NCBI GenBank assembly: GCA_002711995.1
Contig: PASN01000008.1
Span: 186,001 to 250,000, forward strand
Direction: 5' to 3'
From: Halobacteriovoraceae bacterium
GTDB taxonomy: Bacteria > Bdellovibrionota > Bacteriovoracia > Bacteriovoracales > Bacteriovoracaceae
Length of the DNA stretch: 64,000 nt
Shown here: one piece after another, positions 53,772 through 61,721 of the stretch
Position numbering within the stretch: position 1 is the first letter of the stretch
Layout: every line of letters begins with the position of its first letter
Notes under the pieces: model-generated
Databases searched by the model: none
Seen by the model: only the letters and a program-made list of their open reading frames with translations
Told to the model about the DNA's origin: nothing
Translations under genes and position numbers: made by a program

Positions 53772-55331
53772 TTATTTAGCTATGCCAACTGCTCTTGTTT
53801 CTCTGATCACTGAAACTTTAATTGTTCCAGGATATGACATCTCCTCCTCAATTTTCTTGGCGATGTCTCTTGAAAGCATGATTGTTGCATCATCATCAAC
53901 TTTGTCGTTTTCAACAATAACTCTAATTTCTCTACCTGCTGAAATTGCGTAACTTCTGTTAACGCCTTCAAAGCTGTTTGCGATATTTTCAATATCAGTA
54001 ACTCTTGAAACATAAGACTCTTTCAAGAACTTTCTAACACCAGGTCTTGCTCCAGACAATGCGTCTGCCGCCATTACAAGGTGAGCAAGAACAGTCTCAG
54101 GCTTCACGTCTTCGTGGTGAGCTCTTACAGCGTGGACGATATCTGGATCTTCACCATATTTTTTAATGAAGTCAGCGCCAACAACTGCGTGAGAGCCTTC
54201 AGCGGAAGCGTCAATGGCCTTTCCAATATCGTGAAGAAGCCCTGCTCTTCTGGCCTGCTTAACATTCATTCCAAGCTCTGCGGCCATAGCTCCACACAAG
54301 AAGCCCACTTCAAGAGAGTGTTGATATTGGTTTTGCATATAAGATGTTCTGTAGTTTAGAGCGCCTAGCATTTTAAGAACTTCTGGATGAAGTCCATGGA
54401 TTCCGATTTCCATTTGAGCTTTTTCACCAAGCTCTCTAAGACGCATCTCCATTTCATGCTTGGACTTGTCATGAAACTCTTCAATTTTCGCAGGATGGAT
54501 TCTTCCGTCAGCGATAAGCTTTTCAATTGTCATTTTAGCAACTTGCTTTCTAACTACATTGAAAGAAGAGATAACAACCATGCCTGGAGTATCGTCAATG
54601 ATTAGGTCAACACCACAAATTTGCTCAAAAGCTCGGATGTTTCTACCTTCTCTACCAATCAAGCGACCTTTGATCTCGTCACCTGGAAGCTCGACTGAAG
54701 TAATTGTTTGCTCTGCAACGTATTCACCAGCAAATCTTTGAAGAGCGATTCCAAGGATTCTTTTAGCTCTTTTTTCTGACTCTTCATTCGCCTCGTCTTC
54801 CACAACTCTAATTCTTTTGGCAGCGTCAACTTTGGCCTCTTCTTCCATTACGGAAATAAGCTGCTCCTTAGCTTCTTCTTTGGTCATTTGGGCAACAGTC
54901 TCAAGTTTTGTGGAGATTTCTTCTTGCTTAACTTTCAATCTCTCACGCTCGGCAATTGCTGCGTGCTTTTCCTTTTCAAGATCACGCTCTTTATCTCTAA
55001 GCTTGTCCATCTCGCGATCTTTGGCCTCAATCTTTTGATCCAAAGTCACTTCCTTCTTGGCAAGTCCTCTCTCTTGATCCTGAAGAGACTGAGTTCTCTT
55101 TTGATATTCTTTATCAAGAGCAGCTCTTTCTTCGTTAATAATCTCTTTGGCCTCTTTTTTAGCGTCTCTTTTAATGTCATGAGCACGATCTTTGGCCTTT
55201 TTAATTATATCTCCGGCCTCTTTTTCACTTTCCGCTTGTAGGTTTTTTACTTTTCCCATTGCCACTATATAAGCGACAACACCACCCACAATTAAGGAAA
55301 GGGCACTAGCAAGAATTGTTTCAGTATTCAT
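53772..55331 (-). CDS. rny: Ribonuclease Y
   Basis: 519 residues with the standard RNase Y order: a single N-terminal membrane segment (about 5-24), a K/E/R-rich coiled coil (about 28-195), a KH domain (IKGRLIGREGRNIRAFE, about 215-235) and an HD domain (LLHDIGKAID, with HHED later; about 345-440). It is a membrane-attached endoribonuclease that starts mRNA decay. AAGGGG is the SD. It follows the 5-FTHF cyclo-ligase gene by 6 bp. Confidence 0.95.
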   Translation of the reverse strand: MNTETILASALSLIVGGVVAYIVAMGKVKNLQAESEKEAGDIIKKAKDRAHDIKRDAKKEAKEIINEERAALDKEYQKRTQSLQDQERGLAKKEVTLDQKIEAKDREMDKLRDKERDLEKEKHAAIAERERLKVKQEEISTKLETVAQMTKEEAKEQLISVMEEEAKVDAAKRIRVVEDEANEESEKRAKRILGIALQRFAGEYVAEQTITSVELPGDEIKGRLIGREGRNIRAFEQICGVDLIIDDTPGMVVISSFNVVRKQVAKMTIEKLIADGRIHPAKIEEFHDKSKHEMEMRLRELGEKAQMEIGIHGLHPEVLKMLGALNYRTSYMQNQYQHSLEVGFLCGAMAAELGMNVKQARRAGLLHDIGKAIDASAEGSHAVVGADFIKKYGEDPDIVHAVRAHHEDVKPETVLAHLVMAADALSGARPGVRKFLKESYVSRVTDIENIANSFEGVNRSYAISAGREIRVIVENDKVDDDATIMLSRDIAKKIEEEMSYPGTIKVSVIRETRAVGIAK

Positions 55332-55337
55332 CTTTAT

Positions 55338-55892
55338 TTAACCCCTTCTATATATATTTTGGTCGGTAATCACGACATCCATTAATACGTCGTGATCCTC
55401 CAAAGTTAGTTCTTTAACTATTTGCTCTTCAGAACAAACACCAATCTTTAAGACTTCATTGTTTGACAAGTATTTGTCGTAACAGCCTTTGCCTCTGCCA
55501 AGCCTTCCACCCTTAGGGTCAAAGATTAATCCGGGCACAATTAAGACTTTTGGGTGAACTTTTGGAAACCTTCCGGCCCAATTCACGCTTAAAAAGTCTT
55601 TAGTCAAAAGCTTCCAACTTACTTTGTAGAACTCCATATTTATGTCATCAACCAGGCAGGGCACACAAGGCCATAAGCCGGATTCTTGAAGCTCTAAATA
55701 CCAGTCAAGTTCGTCTTTAAGAGGCGCAAAGCCTCCAAGCATTCTGTTCGCTAATAAATCAGTTTTGGAATTTAAGGACTCGAGGTATGCCTTTAAGTTT
55801 TTAGAAAGTTTCCTTGAGATATCAAGCCTTTGCTCTTTATCAAGTTCAAGGACCTTTTGCTTTCCAATAGTTCGAAGTTCGTGTTTTTCCAC
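55338..55892 (-). CDS. ygfA: 5-formyltetrahydrofolate cyclo-ligase
   Basis: 184 residues. The C-terminal motif VPGLIFDPKGGRLGRGKGCYDKYL matches the family's ATP-binding signature (vPglaFd..G.RlG.GgGyYDr.l). It converts 5-formyl-THF to 5,10-methenyl-THF. The start is GTG at 55892, 5 bp after the zapA stop. The zapA-ygfA adjacency is widespread; the 6S RNA that often lies between them in gammaproteobacteria cannot fit here. Confidence 0.92.
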   Translation of the reverse strand: MEKHELRTIGKQKVLELDKEQRLDISRKLSKNLKAYLESLNSKTDLLANRMLGGFAPLKDELDWYLELQESGLWPCVPCLVDDINMEFYKVSWKLLTKDFLSVNWAGRFPKVHPKVLIVPGLIFDPKGGRLGRGKGCYDKYLSNNEVLKIGVCSEEQIVKELTLEDHDVLMDVVITDQNIYRRG

Positions 55893-55897
55893 GTGAC

Positions 55898-56212
55898 TTA
55901 ACTTCTGGCCTGCATAGTTCCTGGTGAAACTTCTTCTATAAAATCCAACGCATCATTAATCCCCGCTTTTAGAGATTGCGTTGTTTCTTTAAACTCTTTT
56001 TCAACATCAAGCTTTGCCGAAGCGATTTTTAGAGCGGCCAATACGCCACAATCCAGATCCTTTAGATTAGGATTCTGTTTTTTTAGTGATTCAATTTCTT
56101 GATTTACTATATCTACAGCTCTTTTGGCCTGCTCGTCATGAGCCTCATCTTGCTTGATGCGGATTTGACATCCCAATATATTAAATTCTAAACCTTCGTT
56201 TTTAGCGGTCAT
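55898..56212 (-). CDS. zapA: Cell division protein ZapA
   Basis: 104 residues, the family length. N-terminal strand region (LEFNILGCQIRIKQDEAHDEQAKRAV) followed by a long helix that forms the tetrameric coiled coil. ZapA bundles FtsZ filaments at midcell. It lies between ftsY and the cyclo-ligase gene in one operon. Confidence 0.85.
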   Translation of the reverse strand: MTAKNEGLEFNILGCQIRIKQDEAHDEQAKRAVDIVNQEIESLKKQNPNLKDLDCGVLAALKIASAKLDVEKEFKETTQSLKAGINDALDFIEEVSPGTMQARS

Positions 56213-56268
56213 AGAATCAGATTAATGAAAGAGGCAAAACAAGTCAATTTCTTTGACAAAGGTCAGAT

Positions 56269-57384
56269 TTAGCCATGTGCCGCGGCATTTAGCCCTAGCA
56301 GTGCGTCTAAATAAGCGTTTAACTCAAACTGGTTCAAATCCTCAACATTTTCTCCAACGCCTATGTAAGTGACTGGAACACTCAGTGCGTTAACAATACT
56401 TACAGCACTTCCAGCTTTCGACGATCCATCACATTTTGTGAAAATTAGTCCAGTTAGATCAAGAGTCTTATGAAACTCTTGTGCCTGACGCAAAGCATTC
56501 TGTCCAGTAATGGCATCAACTACTAGGAGCACTTCATGAGGAGCTTCAGGTAAAACCTTACTCATGACTCTTTTAGTTTTAGCTAGCTCTTCCATCAGGT
56601 TCGCAGCTGTATGCAAACGGCCTGCAGTATCTATAATGCAATAGTCGGCCTTATCATTAACTGCTTTTTCTACGGTTTCGTAGGCAACACCACTTGGATT
56701 TGCACCCTCTGCGGCCTTAACGATGTCAACTCCAGCTCTTTGACACCAAACTTCCAACTGCTCAACTGCTGCAGCTCTAAATGTGTCGCATGCACCCACC
56801 ACAACTTTTGCGCCCTGTGACTTAAGTTTAGTTGCAAGCTTTCCAATAGTTGTTGTCTTTCCTGCACCGTTCACGCCGACAATCATGATAACCTTCGTGC
56901 CAGTATGATCTCCTTTAAACTCATAAAGATCTTGCGGAGTCTTATGCTGTGCCGCTTCCATTTTTTCAGCAAGGAAGTCTTTAATAAGAGCAAGATAGTC
57001 TTTATCCTCTTCTTCTTTTTTATATTCTTTTTCAAGTCTTTCTAAAAGTTCTGAGATCATTGCTGGAGCAAGGTCACTTGAATAGAGAATCTCTTCTATT
57101 TGCTCAAATTCTTCTTCTGTAAGATTGCTTTTGCCAAGAAGCCCTGTGACTTTCCCCCACACCTCGCTTCGAGTTTTTGATAGACCTTCGCTAAGGCGCT
57201 GAGTCCACGTTTTTTGGGGCTTCTCAACCTTCTTTTCAACTACTGGTGCTTCTTTCTTTTCTTCAAGCCTTGGCTTTTCCTTGAATTCAATTTGTGGTTT
57301 AGAACTCGCTTTTGAAAAGAATAAGAAGTAAAAAGATCCACCTACAGTAAGGATCAGGCCAGTTAGTCCAATATAATCAATCAT
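56269..57384 (-). CDS. ftsY: Signal recognition particle receptor FtsY with N-terminal membrane segment
   Basis: 371 residues: a predicted membrane segment (6-24), a charged linker (30-65), and the NG domain with GVNGAGKTTTIGKLA (about 169-183), DTFRAAA, DTAGR and TKCDGSSKAG (G4/G5-region). It receives SRP-ribosome complexes at the membrane. E. coli FtsY has a long acidic A domain rather than a clear membrane segment; here the A domain is replaced. AAAGGG precedes the ATG. The Nudix gene ends 10 bp upstream. Confidence 0.95.
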   Translation of the reverse strand: MIDYIGLTGLILTVGGSFYFLFFSKASSKPQIEFKEKPRLEEKKEAPVVEKKVEKPQKTWTQRLSEGLSKTRSEVWGKVTGLLGKSNLTEEEFEQIEEILYSSDLAPAMISELLERLEKEYKKEEEDKDYLALIKDFLAEKMEAAQHKTPQDLYEFKGDHTGTKVIMIVGVNGAGKTTTIGKLATKLKSQGAKVVVGACDTFRAAAVEQLEVWCQRAGVDIVKAAEGANPSGVAYETVEKAVNDKADYCIIDTAGRLHTAANLMEELAKTKRVMSKVLPEAPHEVLLVVDAITGQNALRQAQEFHKTLDLTGLIFTKCDGSSKAGSAVSIVNALSVPVTYIGVGENVEDLNQFELNAYLDALLGLNAAAHG

Positions 57385-57394
57385 AGTTCACCCT

Positions 57395-58018
57395 TTATTT
57401 TGAAACAGATGTAACACTTAGTTCATAAAATTTGAAGAAGTTCCAAATCATTTTGGCGGTCGCTCCCCAGAGTAGATGATCTTTGCCTTCTTCGCCAGTG
57501 TGGGAGATATAGGTATTGCGCATTATAGGATAGAAAAATATTGGATTTTGCTGATCGGGCCTCACACTTTTTGCAAAAGTCCAATTTTCGTACTTCAAGA
57601 GATCGCGAAATGGAACAAGCATTGCCTCATCCCACTCCCCATTGGATTTAATTATTTTAATAAATTCAGCAGGCTCCATATCGATATGGCATAAGCACGG
57701 ATAAATTAAAGAGCTCGATGCAGTTTTGACAGTATCCAGAATACCTATAACTTTTAGATTCCTAGCTTCAAGACCAGTCTCTTCTTCGAATTCTCGCACG
57801 GCAGTTTGTCTTGGGCTCTCTCCCTCAAGTTTGTGACCACCAATAAAAGCTATCTGCCCGCTATGGCTAGGCATGCTTTCGCTTCTTTTTATTAAAAGAA
57901 GGTATTCACCCACAAATAGGAACACGACTGCTCCGGCCCAATCCTTGTCTGGCCGCTCGTCCAATTTTGCGCTAGGAATAAGATCTTTTGGAAGATTTAA
58001 ATTAAAAAGTGACTTCAT
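57395..58018 (-). CDS. Nudix hydrolase, CoA-pyrophosphatase-like
   Basis: 207 residues. The Nudix box GGHKLEGESPRQTAVREFEEETGLEA is preceded by SMPSHSGQIAFI, similar to the UPF0035/NudL signature (HpGQisfPGG) of coenzyme A diphosphatases. Here I-G replaces P-G. It heads the ftsY group. The ATG is only 2 bp from the ATG of the divergent epmA-like gene, with no SD, so its promoter lies inside that gene. Confidence 0.82.
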   Translation of the reverse strand: MKSLFNLNLPKDLIPSAKLDERPDKDWAGAVVFLFVGEYLLLIKRSESMPSHSGQIAFIGGHKLEGESPRQTAVREFEEETGLEARNLKVIGILDTVKTASSSLIYPCLCHIDMEPAEFIKIIKSNGEWDEAMLVPFRDLLKYENWTFAKSVRPDQQNPIFFYPIMRNTYISHTGEEGKDHLLWGATAKMIWNFFKFYELSVTSVSK

Positions 58019-58020
58019 TT

Positions 58021-58986
58021 ATGCGTTTAAAATATCAATTCGCCCTTGTTCAGGCCATTAGAAATTATTTCACACAAAATGGATTCATTGATGTTCTAAC
58101 TCCACCGATGGTTCAAAATCCAGGAATGGAAACCCATATCCATCCTTTCGAGGTGTTTACTAAAAAGAATAACAAAAGCTCAGGGCAGTACTTGCACACT
58201 TCTCCAGAGTTCCATATGAAAGAGCTCCTCTCACTCGAAGAGGAAGGCTTTGATAAGATCTTTAATATTTCTTACTGCTTTAGAGACGAGCCAAGCTCAC
58301 CCATTCATAGATCTCAGTTTCTAATGCTTGAGTGGTATAGAAAAAATGAGCGGTATGAGAAAATAATGGAAGATTGCGAGAATTTAGTCCGCCATTGTCT
58401 TCAAGAATTAGAGAATTCCGGTTCTCCTATTAAGAAGTCTCTTCAAAACTTCTCTCCCGTAAAAGCAACTGTACAAGAGCTCATTAAAGATGAATGCAAA
58501 TTTGATATACTAAATTTTCTAGACACTTCAGAGCTTAAAAGAAAAATAGAAAAAGACTTCAAAGACGTTCCCCTTCCTTCAAGTGATTGTGCCTGGGACG
58601 ATTATTTCTTTCTTCTTTTTTTAAATAAGGTCGAGCCAAAATTTGAAAGCATTCCCTACTTACTGCTTTATGAATTTCCAGCACCATTAGCAGCTCTTTC
58701 AACTTTAAAACAAGATGAGCCACGAGTTTGCGAAAGGTTCGAGATTTATATGAATGGAGTTGAGCTCTGTAATTGTTTTAATGAGCTAACAGATTTAGAA
58801 ATGCAAAAGAAAAGATTTAAACAACAGGAAGTGGATAAAAAAAGGCTTTACGGCTATGAACTTCCAAAGCCTGAGGTTCTCTATTCAGCACTTGAAAAAG
58901 GTCTGCCTCCCTCGGCCGGTGTGGCACTGGGTGTGGAGATGCTTTTGGCCAACTTAACTGGAGTGGCCAATCCATTTTACAACTAG
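58021..58986 (+). CDS. epmA: EpmA-like (lysyl-tRNA synthetase-related) protein
   Basis: 321 residues, similar in length to EpmA/GenX (325), and lacking the anticodon-binding domain of LysRS. Class II motif 1 region (IDVLTPPMVQNPGMETH), motif 2 (FRDEPSSPIHRSQFLMLEWYR) and the lysine-pocket region (NGVELCNCFNELTD) are recognisable. EpmA adds beta-lysine to elongation factor P. Motif 3 reads GVALGVEMLLANL where the family has GxxLGxDRLxxL, so the ATP-binding arginine is Met here. The start is ATG 58021; a GTG at 58009 is the only alternative. No efp or epmB is in the window. Confidence 0.75.
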   Translation: MRLKYQFALVQAIRNYFTQNGFIDVLTPPMVQNPGMETHIHPFEVFTKKNNKSSGQYLHTSPEFHMKELLSLEEEGFDKIFNISYCFRDEPSSPIHRSQFLMLEWYRKNERYEKIMEDCENLVRHCLQELENSGSPIKKSLQNFSPVKATVQELIKDECKFDILNFLDTSELKRKIEKDFKDVPLPSSDCAWDDYFFLLFLNKVEPKFESIPYLLLYEFPAPLAALSTLKQDEPRVCERFEIYMNGVELCNCFNELTDLEMQKKRFKQQEVDKKRLYGYELPKPEVLYSALEKGLPPSAGVALGVEMLLANLTGVANPFYN

Positions 58987-58988
58987 GT

Positions 58989-59225
58989 TTATATAAATTT
59001 AAGTGAACCAAGAATAGCGATCGTCGCGGCAAACATGACCCCCATGCGAATGGTAAGTCTATCCTTAAGTGCGGCTAAGTCTTCTTTGGTCGCATAAAGT
59101 TCAAAGCGCTCATTAATACTTTTAAAACCTTGAAGTATTTGTTGACGAAGCTCTCCCATATCTCGTTTGAGCTCTTGATGAAGCTCTTCAGTGTCCCTTT
59201 TGAGCTCATGCTTAATCTCTTGCAT
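58989..59225 (-). CDS. Small coiled-coil protein with C-terminal membrane anchor
   Basis: About 78 residues from ATG 59225 (GGAGG closely upstream): a helical, repeat-like N-terminus (HELKRDTEELHQELKRDMGEL) then a membrane segment (MGVMFAATIAILGSLKF) at the C-terminus, the layout of DUF1640-type small proteins. A longer frame from 59306 would include the terminator of the preceding gene and is rejected. Function unknown. Confidence 0.55.
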   Translation of the reverse strand: MQEIKHELKRDTEELHQELKRDMGELRQQILQGFKSINERFELYATKEDLAALKDRLTIRMGVMFAATIAILGSLKFI

Positions 59226-59257
59226 GTCCCTCCGAGAGTTCGTTGCCAACTTGTCAC

Positions 59258-59303
59258 AAAAAAACCGCCCCCTAGGTTTCCGTTGCACTAATCCTGGGGG
59301 CGG
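59258..59303 (-). terminator. Intrinsic terminator after the sulfatase-modifying-factor gene
   Basis: On the minus strand CCGCCCCC pairs with GGGGGCGG, extended by AGG/CCT with one bulge, and T7 follows. A very strong terminator, 21 bp after the stop. Confidence 0.9.
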
Positions 59304-59324
59304 CATATAAAAGGGTAAAAGAGC

Positions 59325-60725
59325 TTAGTGTAATGTCCTCACAAGGCGGAAGCCCACATGGTTGTCCATGAAGGATGGCCTGTAGTCGATACGAGCAGCA
59401 GAGCGCAAAAACATGGCTTTGTGGGTCCAGCTGCCGCCACGAACAACACGACTGACACCGGCACTTGGACCGACAGGGTCGACAGTATCACGTGGCGACT
59501 TAGTGTACCAATCCTGCGTCCACTCCCTGACATTGCCATGCATATCATAGAGACCAAAAGCGTTTGCCAGGTTTACATAAGATCGAATAGGTGCCACCTC
59601 GTGAGTTCTATCTCCTGAATTTATATAATTAATAGCATGTGCGGAAATATAGGCTGCATCCTCTCCAAAAGAGTAAGCAGTTTCTGAGCCAGCCCTAGCG
59701 GCGTATTCCCACTCTGCCTCGGTAGGAAGACGATACTTTATACCTGTCCTAACTTTTAAAAGACTAATAAAGCTCTGAACATCGTTGTAGCTTACCCTCT
59801 CAACAGGGTTGTTAGGACATAAAGTTTCAGTAGCTCCAGTAGTGTGGCTTACTCTAGTCTCAAAGCTACTAGGACAATGCTCTGGGTCTTTAAAGTGTGA
59901 AGGATTAACTCCCATCACTTCAAAATACATTGACTGAGTAACCTCTGTTGTCATCATCTCGAAATCCCGAGTGATTGTTACATATCGCTGTTTTTCATCG
60001 CGGTTTCTACCAAATTCATATTTAGGAGATCCCATAGTAAAGCTTCCAGCAGGAATTGTAACGAATTCCATTCCTACAGTACTACCAGACATGTAGCCAA
60101 GGACTTCATCTATTTTTTCAGAAATCTCTATGTTTTTTAGATTGGAGAAGACATACCCTACGATTTCTCTTGCCCGCACAGAATCTGAGTCTCCATAGCG
60201 GTCTCGAAGGTAGGCGTACATCGCTTCATGAAACATCAGTGCTGCTTTATCCACTTCGGCTAGCTTTGAACTGTTGAAGAGGTGTTCGTTTACCAAAATG
60301 CTTCCATAGTGGGTGTAGTTTGCAAGTTGTGTGTATTTTACTTTTCCACCGCTACAATCTCTAGCACTTGGCTTCATCCTATAAAGAGCATCGTCAATCA
60401 CTTCCAGATCTCCATCCACCTCGCGTAGATTCCTTTCAATGTCATCAAAGTATGGGAACAATGCCTCATAGAGTTTTTTATTTACAGAGAATAATTTAGC
60501 CTTCTGAAGATCCACAATTTGGCGATAATCAAAAGCTTCAAAGACTTTCATAGGGAGTCCGAACTCCTTTTCAGCCTCGTATAGATCTACAAGTCTTGCC
60601 CAGCGAATACTCTGTAATTGGTCATTGTTTTGACAAACCCAGGCTCCACCGCCATTTCCTACACTTCCTTCTCTGGCCTGCACAAGACCTGCCAACATCA
60701 TTACACATAAGGTTTTCTTTAACAT
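59325..60725 (-). CDS. Secreted protein with formylglycine-generating-enzyme-like (SUMF1) domain
   Basis: 466 residues with a signal peptide ending VQA. Residues about 20-205 are a helical domain with FHEAMYAYLRDRYGDSDSVRAREIVGYVF, of a kind I have seen only as hypothetical secreted proteins of Bdellovibrio-like bacteria. Residues 215-466 are an FGE-sulfatase domain (FVTIPAGSFTMGS, VSYNDVQSFISLL, YRLPTEAEWEYAARAG, MHGNVREWTQDWY, VVRGGSW). Such domains often bind ligands or partners rather than acting as true FGE. It is 15 bp after a TIGR02147 regulator-like gene, suggesting a two-gene unit. Confidence 0.8.
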   Translation of the reverse strand: MLKKTLCVMMLAGLVQAREGSVGNGGGAWVCQNNDQLQSIRWARLVDLYEAEKEFGLPMKVFEAFDYRQIVDLQKAKLFSVNKKLYEALFPYFDDIERNLREVDGDLEVIDDALYRMKPSARDCSGGKVKYTQLANYTHYGSILVNEHLFNSSKLAEVDKAALMFHEAMYAYLRDRYGDSDSVRAREIVGYVFSNLKNIEISEKIDEVLGYMSGSTVGMEFVTIPAGSFTMGSPKYEFGRNRDEKQRYVTITRDFEMMTTEVTQSMYFEVMGVNPSHFKDPEHCPSSFETRVSHTTGATETLCPNNPVERVSYNDVQSFISLLKVRTGIKYRLPTEAEWEYAARAGSETAYSFGEDAAYISAHAINYINSGDRTHEVAPIRSYVNLANAFGLYDMHGNVREWTQDWYTKSPRDTVDPVGPSAGVSRVVRGGSWTHKAMFLRSAARIDYRPSFMDNHVGFRLVRTLH

Positions 60726-60740
60726 TTTTTTCTCCTGTTC

Positions 60741-61574
60741 TTATGAATTCATTATTTTTGTTAATGGATAAAACTGTATTTGCACTTGATAGACGTCATC
60801 CGCCTTATCTTCTTCCAGTAGCTTTACAAATTTTGATTTAAATTCTCTTATAAGTTCTTTCGCCTTAGGCATGTTCTCACGAGACATGTTAAAACATGAG
60901 GCCTGAAACTCACGTTCCTCAGGTGTGAACTTTCTTATAGCAAGCTTTGCGTTTTCAAGAGTTTGCTCGTGGTAGCGCTTAATCGCCTCACTTGCGATGT
61001 CATTTCCAGCATGAACCCTGCCATGTTGGTTCACATCAAGTTTGCCAGCATCATCTCTTTGAAGTAGATCAAGCTCCAAGAGTAGATTTATTGTTTTTTT
61101 AACTTCTTTGGGAGTGACTTTAAAATTAAGCTTTGAGCTAATCCATTCATAGTCTTCTTTAAAACTCTCTAGTCGAACCATCTCCCTAATGACTAAACAA
61201 TACCAATGAGAAATTAGGTTAAACGTGCTTAGATCGATAATGCGCATGTGGGCATTAGGGTGCAGTTTTTCCATGCGCTCCAAAATAGCAATGCAAAGCT
61301 TTGGGTCGTTACCATGTTTTTGCAGTCGCACTAGATCTTCAAAGTATTGACACTCATCATGTTCAAACTCAAAAAAGTCACTTAGTTTGCGAGTGAGTTT
61401 GCTTCCAGGATGTCTTTGTCCATTTAAGATCTTAGTAATGGAAGATGTGTCTTGTAGGCCTAGTTGTCTGGCCCAAACACCCATAGTCCATTTCTTGTTT
61501 CTTTTCTTAGCGTCCTCGCTATACGAGAGTAGGAACGCTTTGTAGTTTGTGTATGTTTGTAATCTGTGTTTCAT
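60741..61574 (-). CDS. TIGR02147-family protein (HTH-like N-terminus)
   Basis: 277 residues from ATG 61574. The first 70 (KWTMGVWARQLGLQDTSSITKILNGQRHPGSKLTRKLSDFF) read as an xre-like helix-turn-helix; the rest (HWYCLVIREMVRL, PEEVKKTINLLLELDLLQRD) is the TIGR02147/DUF4423 body found in Fibrobacter and Bdellovibrio relatives, where large numbers of such genes pair with secreted proteins. Probably a transcription regulator of the following SUMF gene. No SD; TATATT lies 7 nt before the ATG, so leaderless. The direct repeat AACCAGA precedes it. Confidence 0.75.
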   Translation of the reverse strand: MKHRLQTYTNYKAFLLSYSEDAKKRNKKWTMGVWARQLGLQDTSSITKILNGQRHPGSKLTRKLSDFFEFEHDECQYFEDLVRLQKHGNDPKLCIAILERMEKLHPNAHMRIIDLSTFNLISHWYCLVIREMVRLESFKEDYEWISSKLNFKVTPKEVKKTINLLLELDLLQRDDAGKLDVNQHGRVHAGNDIASEAIKRYHEQTLENAKLAIRKFTPEEREFQASCFNMSRENMPKAKELIREFKSKFVKLLEEDKADDVYQVQIQFYPLTKIMNS

Positions 61575-61593
61575 GCCGATCAATATATAGTTC

Positions 61594-61612
61594 AACCAGA
61601 CCAGAAACCAGA
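61594..61612. repeat. AACCAGA direct repeat upstream of the TIGR02147 gene
   Basis: AACCAGA at 61594-61600 and 61606-61612, 12 bp apart, on the promoter side of the gene ending at 61574. Possible autoregulatory sites. Confidence 0.3.
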
Positions 61613-61639
61613 CTTATTTGGGCAAGCAGAGAGCAAAGT

Positions 61640-61657
61640 CTGGGCAAGACTGCCCAG
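61640..61657. other. Perfect 7-bp hairpin between two minus-strand genes
   Basis: CTGGGCA-AGAC-TGCCCAG. It is 43 bp after the stop of the gene at 61700-62518, but no T-tract follows on the minus strand (ACTTTGCTCT), so it is a weak terminator or a protein site. Confidence 0.45.
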
Positions 61658-61665
61658 GTGAAATA

Positions 61666-61721
61666 TTTACAGATCAAATTGATTCAAGCTCTATAAAGTT
61701 TACAGATTGGATTGATTTAAG
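61666..61721 (-). repeat. 23-bp near-duplicate at the end of the secreted-protein gene
   Basis: 61666-61688 and 61699-61721 match at 19 of 23 positions, 33 bp apart. The second copy contains the last codons and stop of the gene; the first lies just past it. Confidence 0.5.

Noticed and set aside
55893-55897. Place where 6S RNA is often found, between zapA and ygfA
   Set aside because: Only 5 bp separate the genes here.
59226-59306. N-terminal extension of the small coiled-coil protein from ATG 59306
   Set aside because: It would translate the T7 terminator of the upstream gene; ATG 59225 with GGAGG is the better start.
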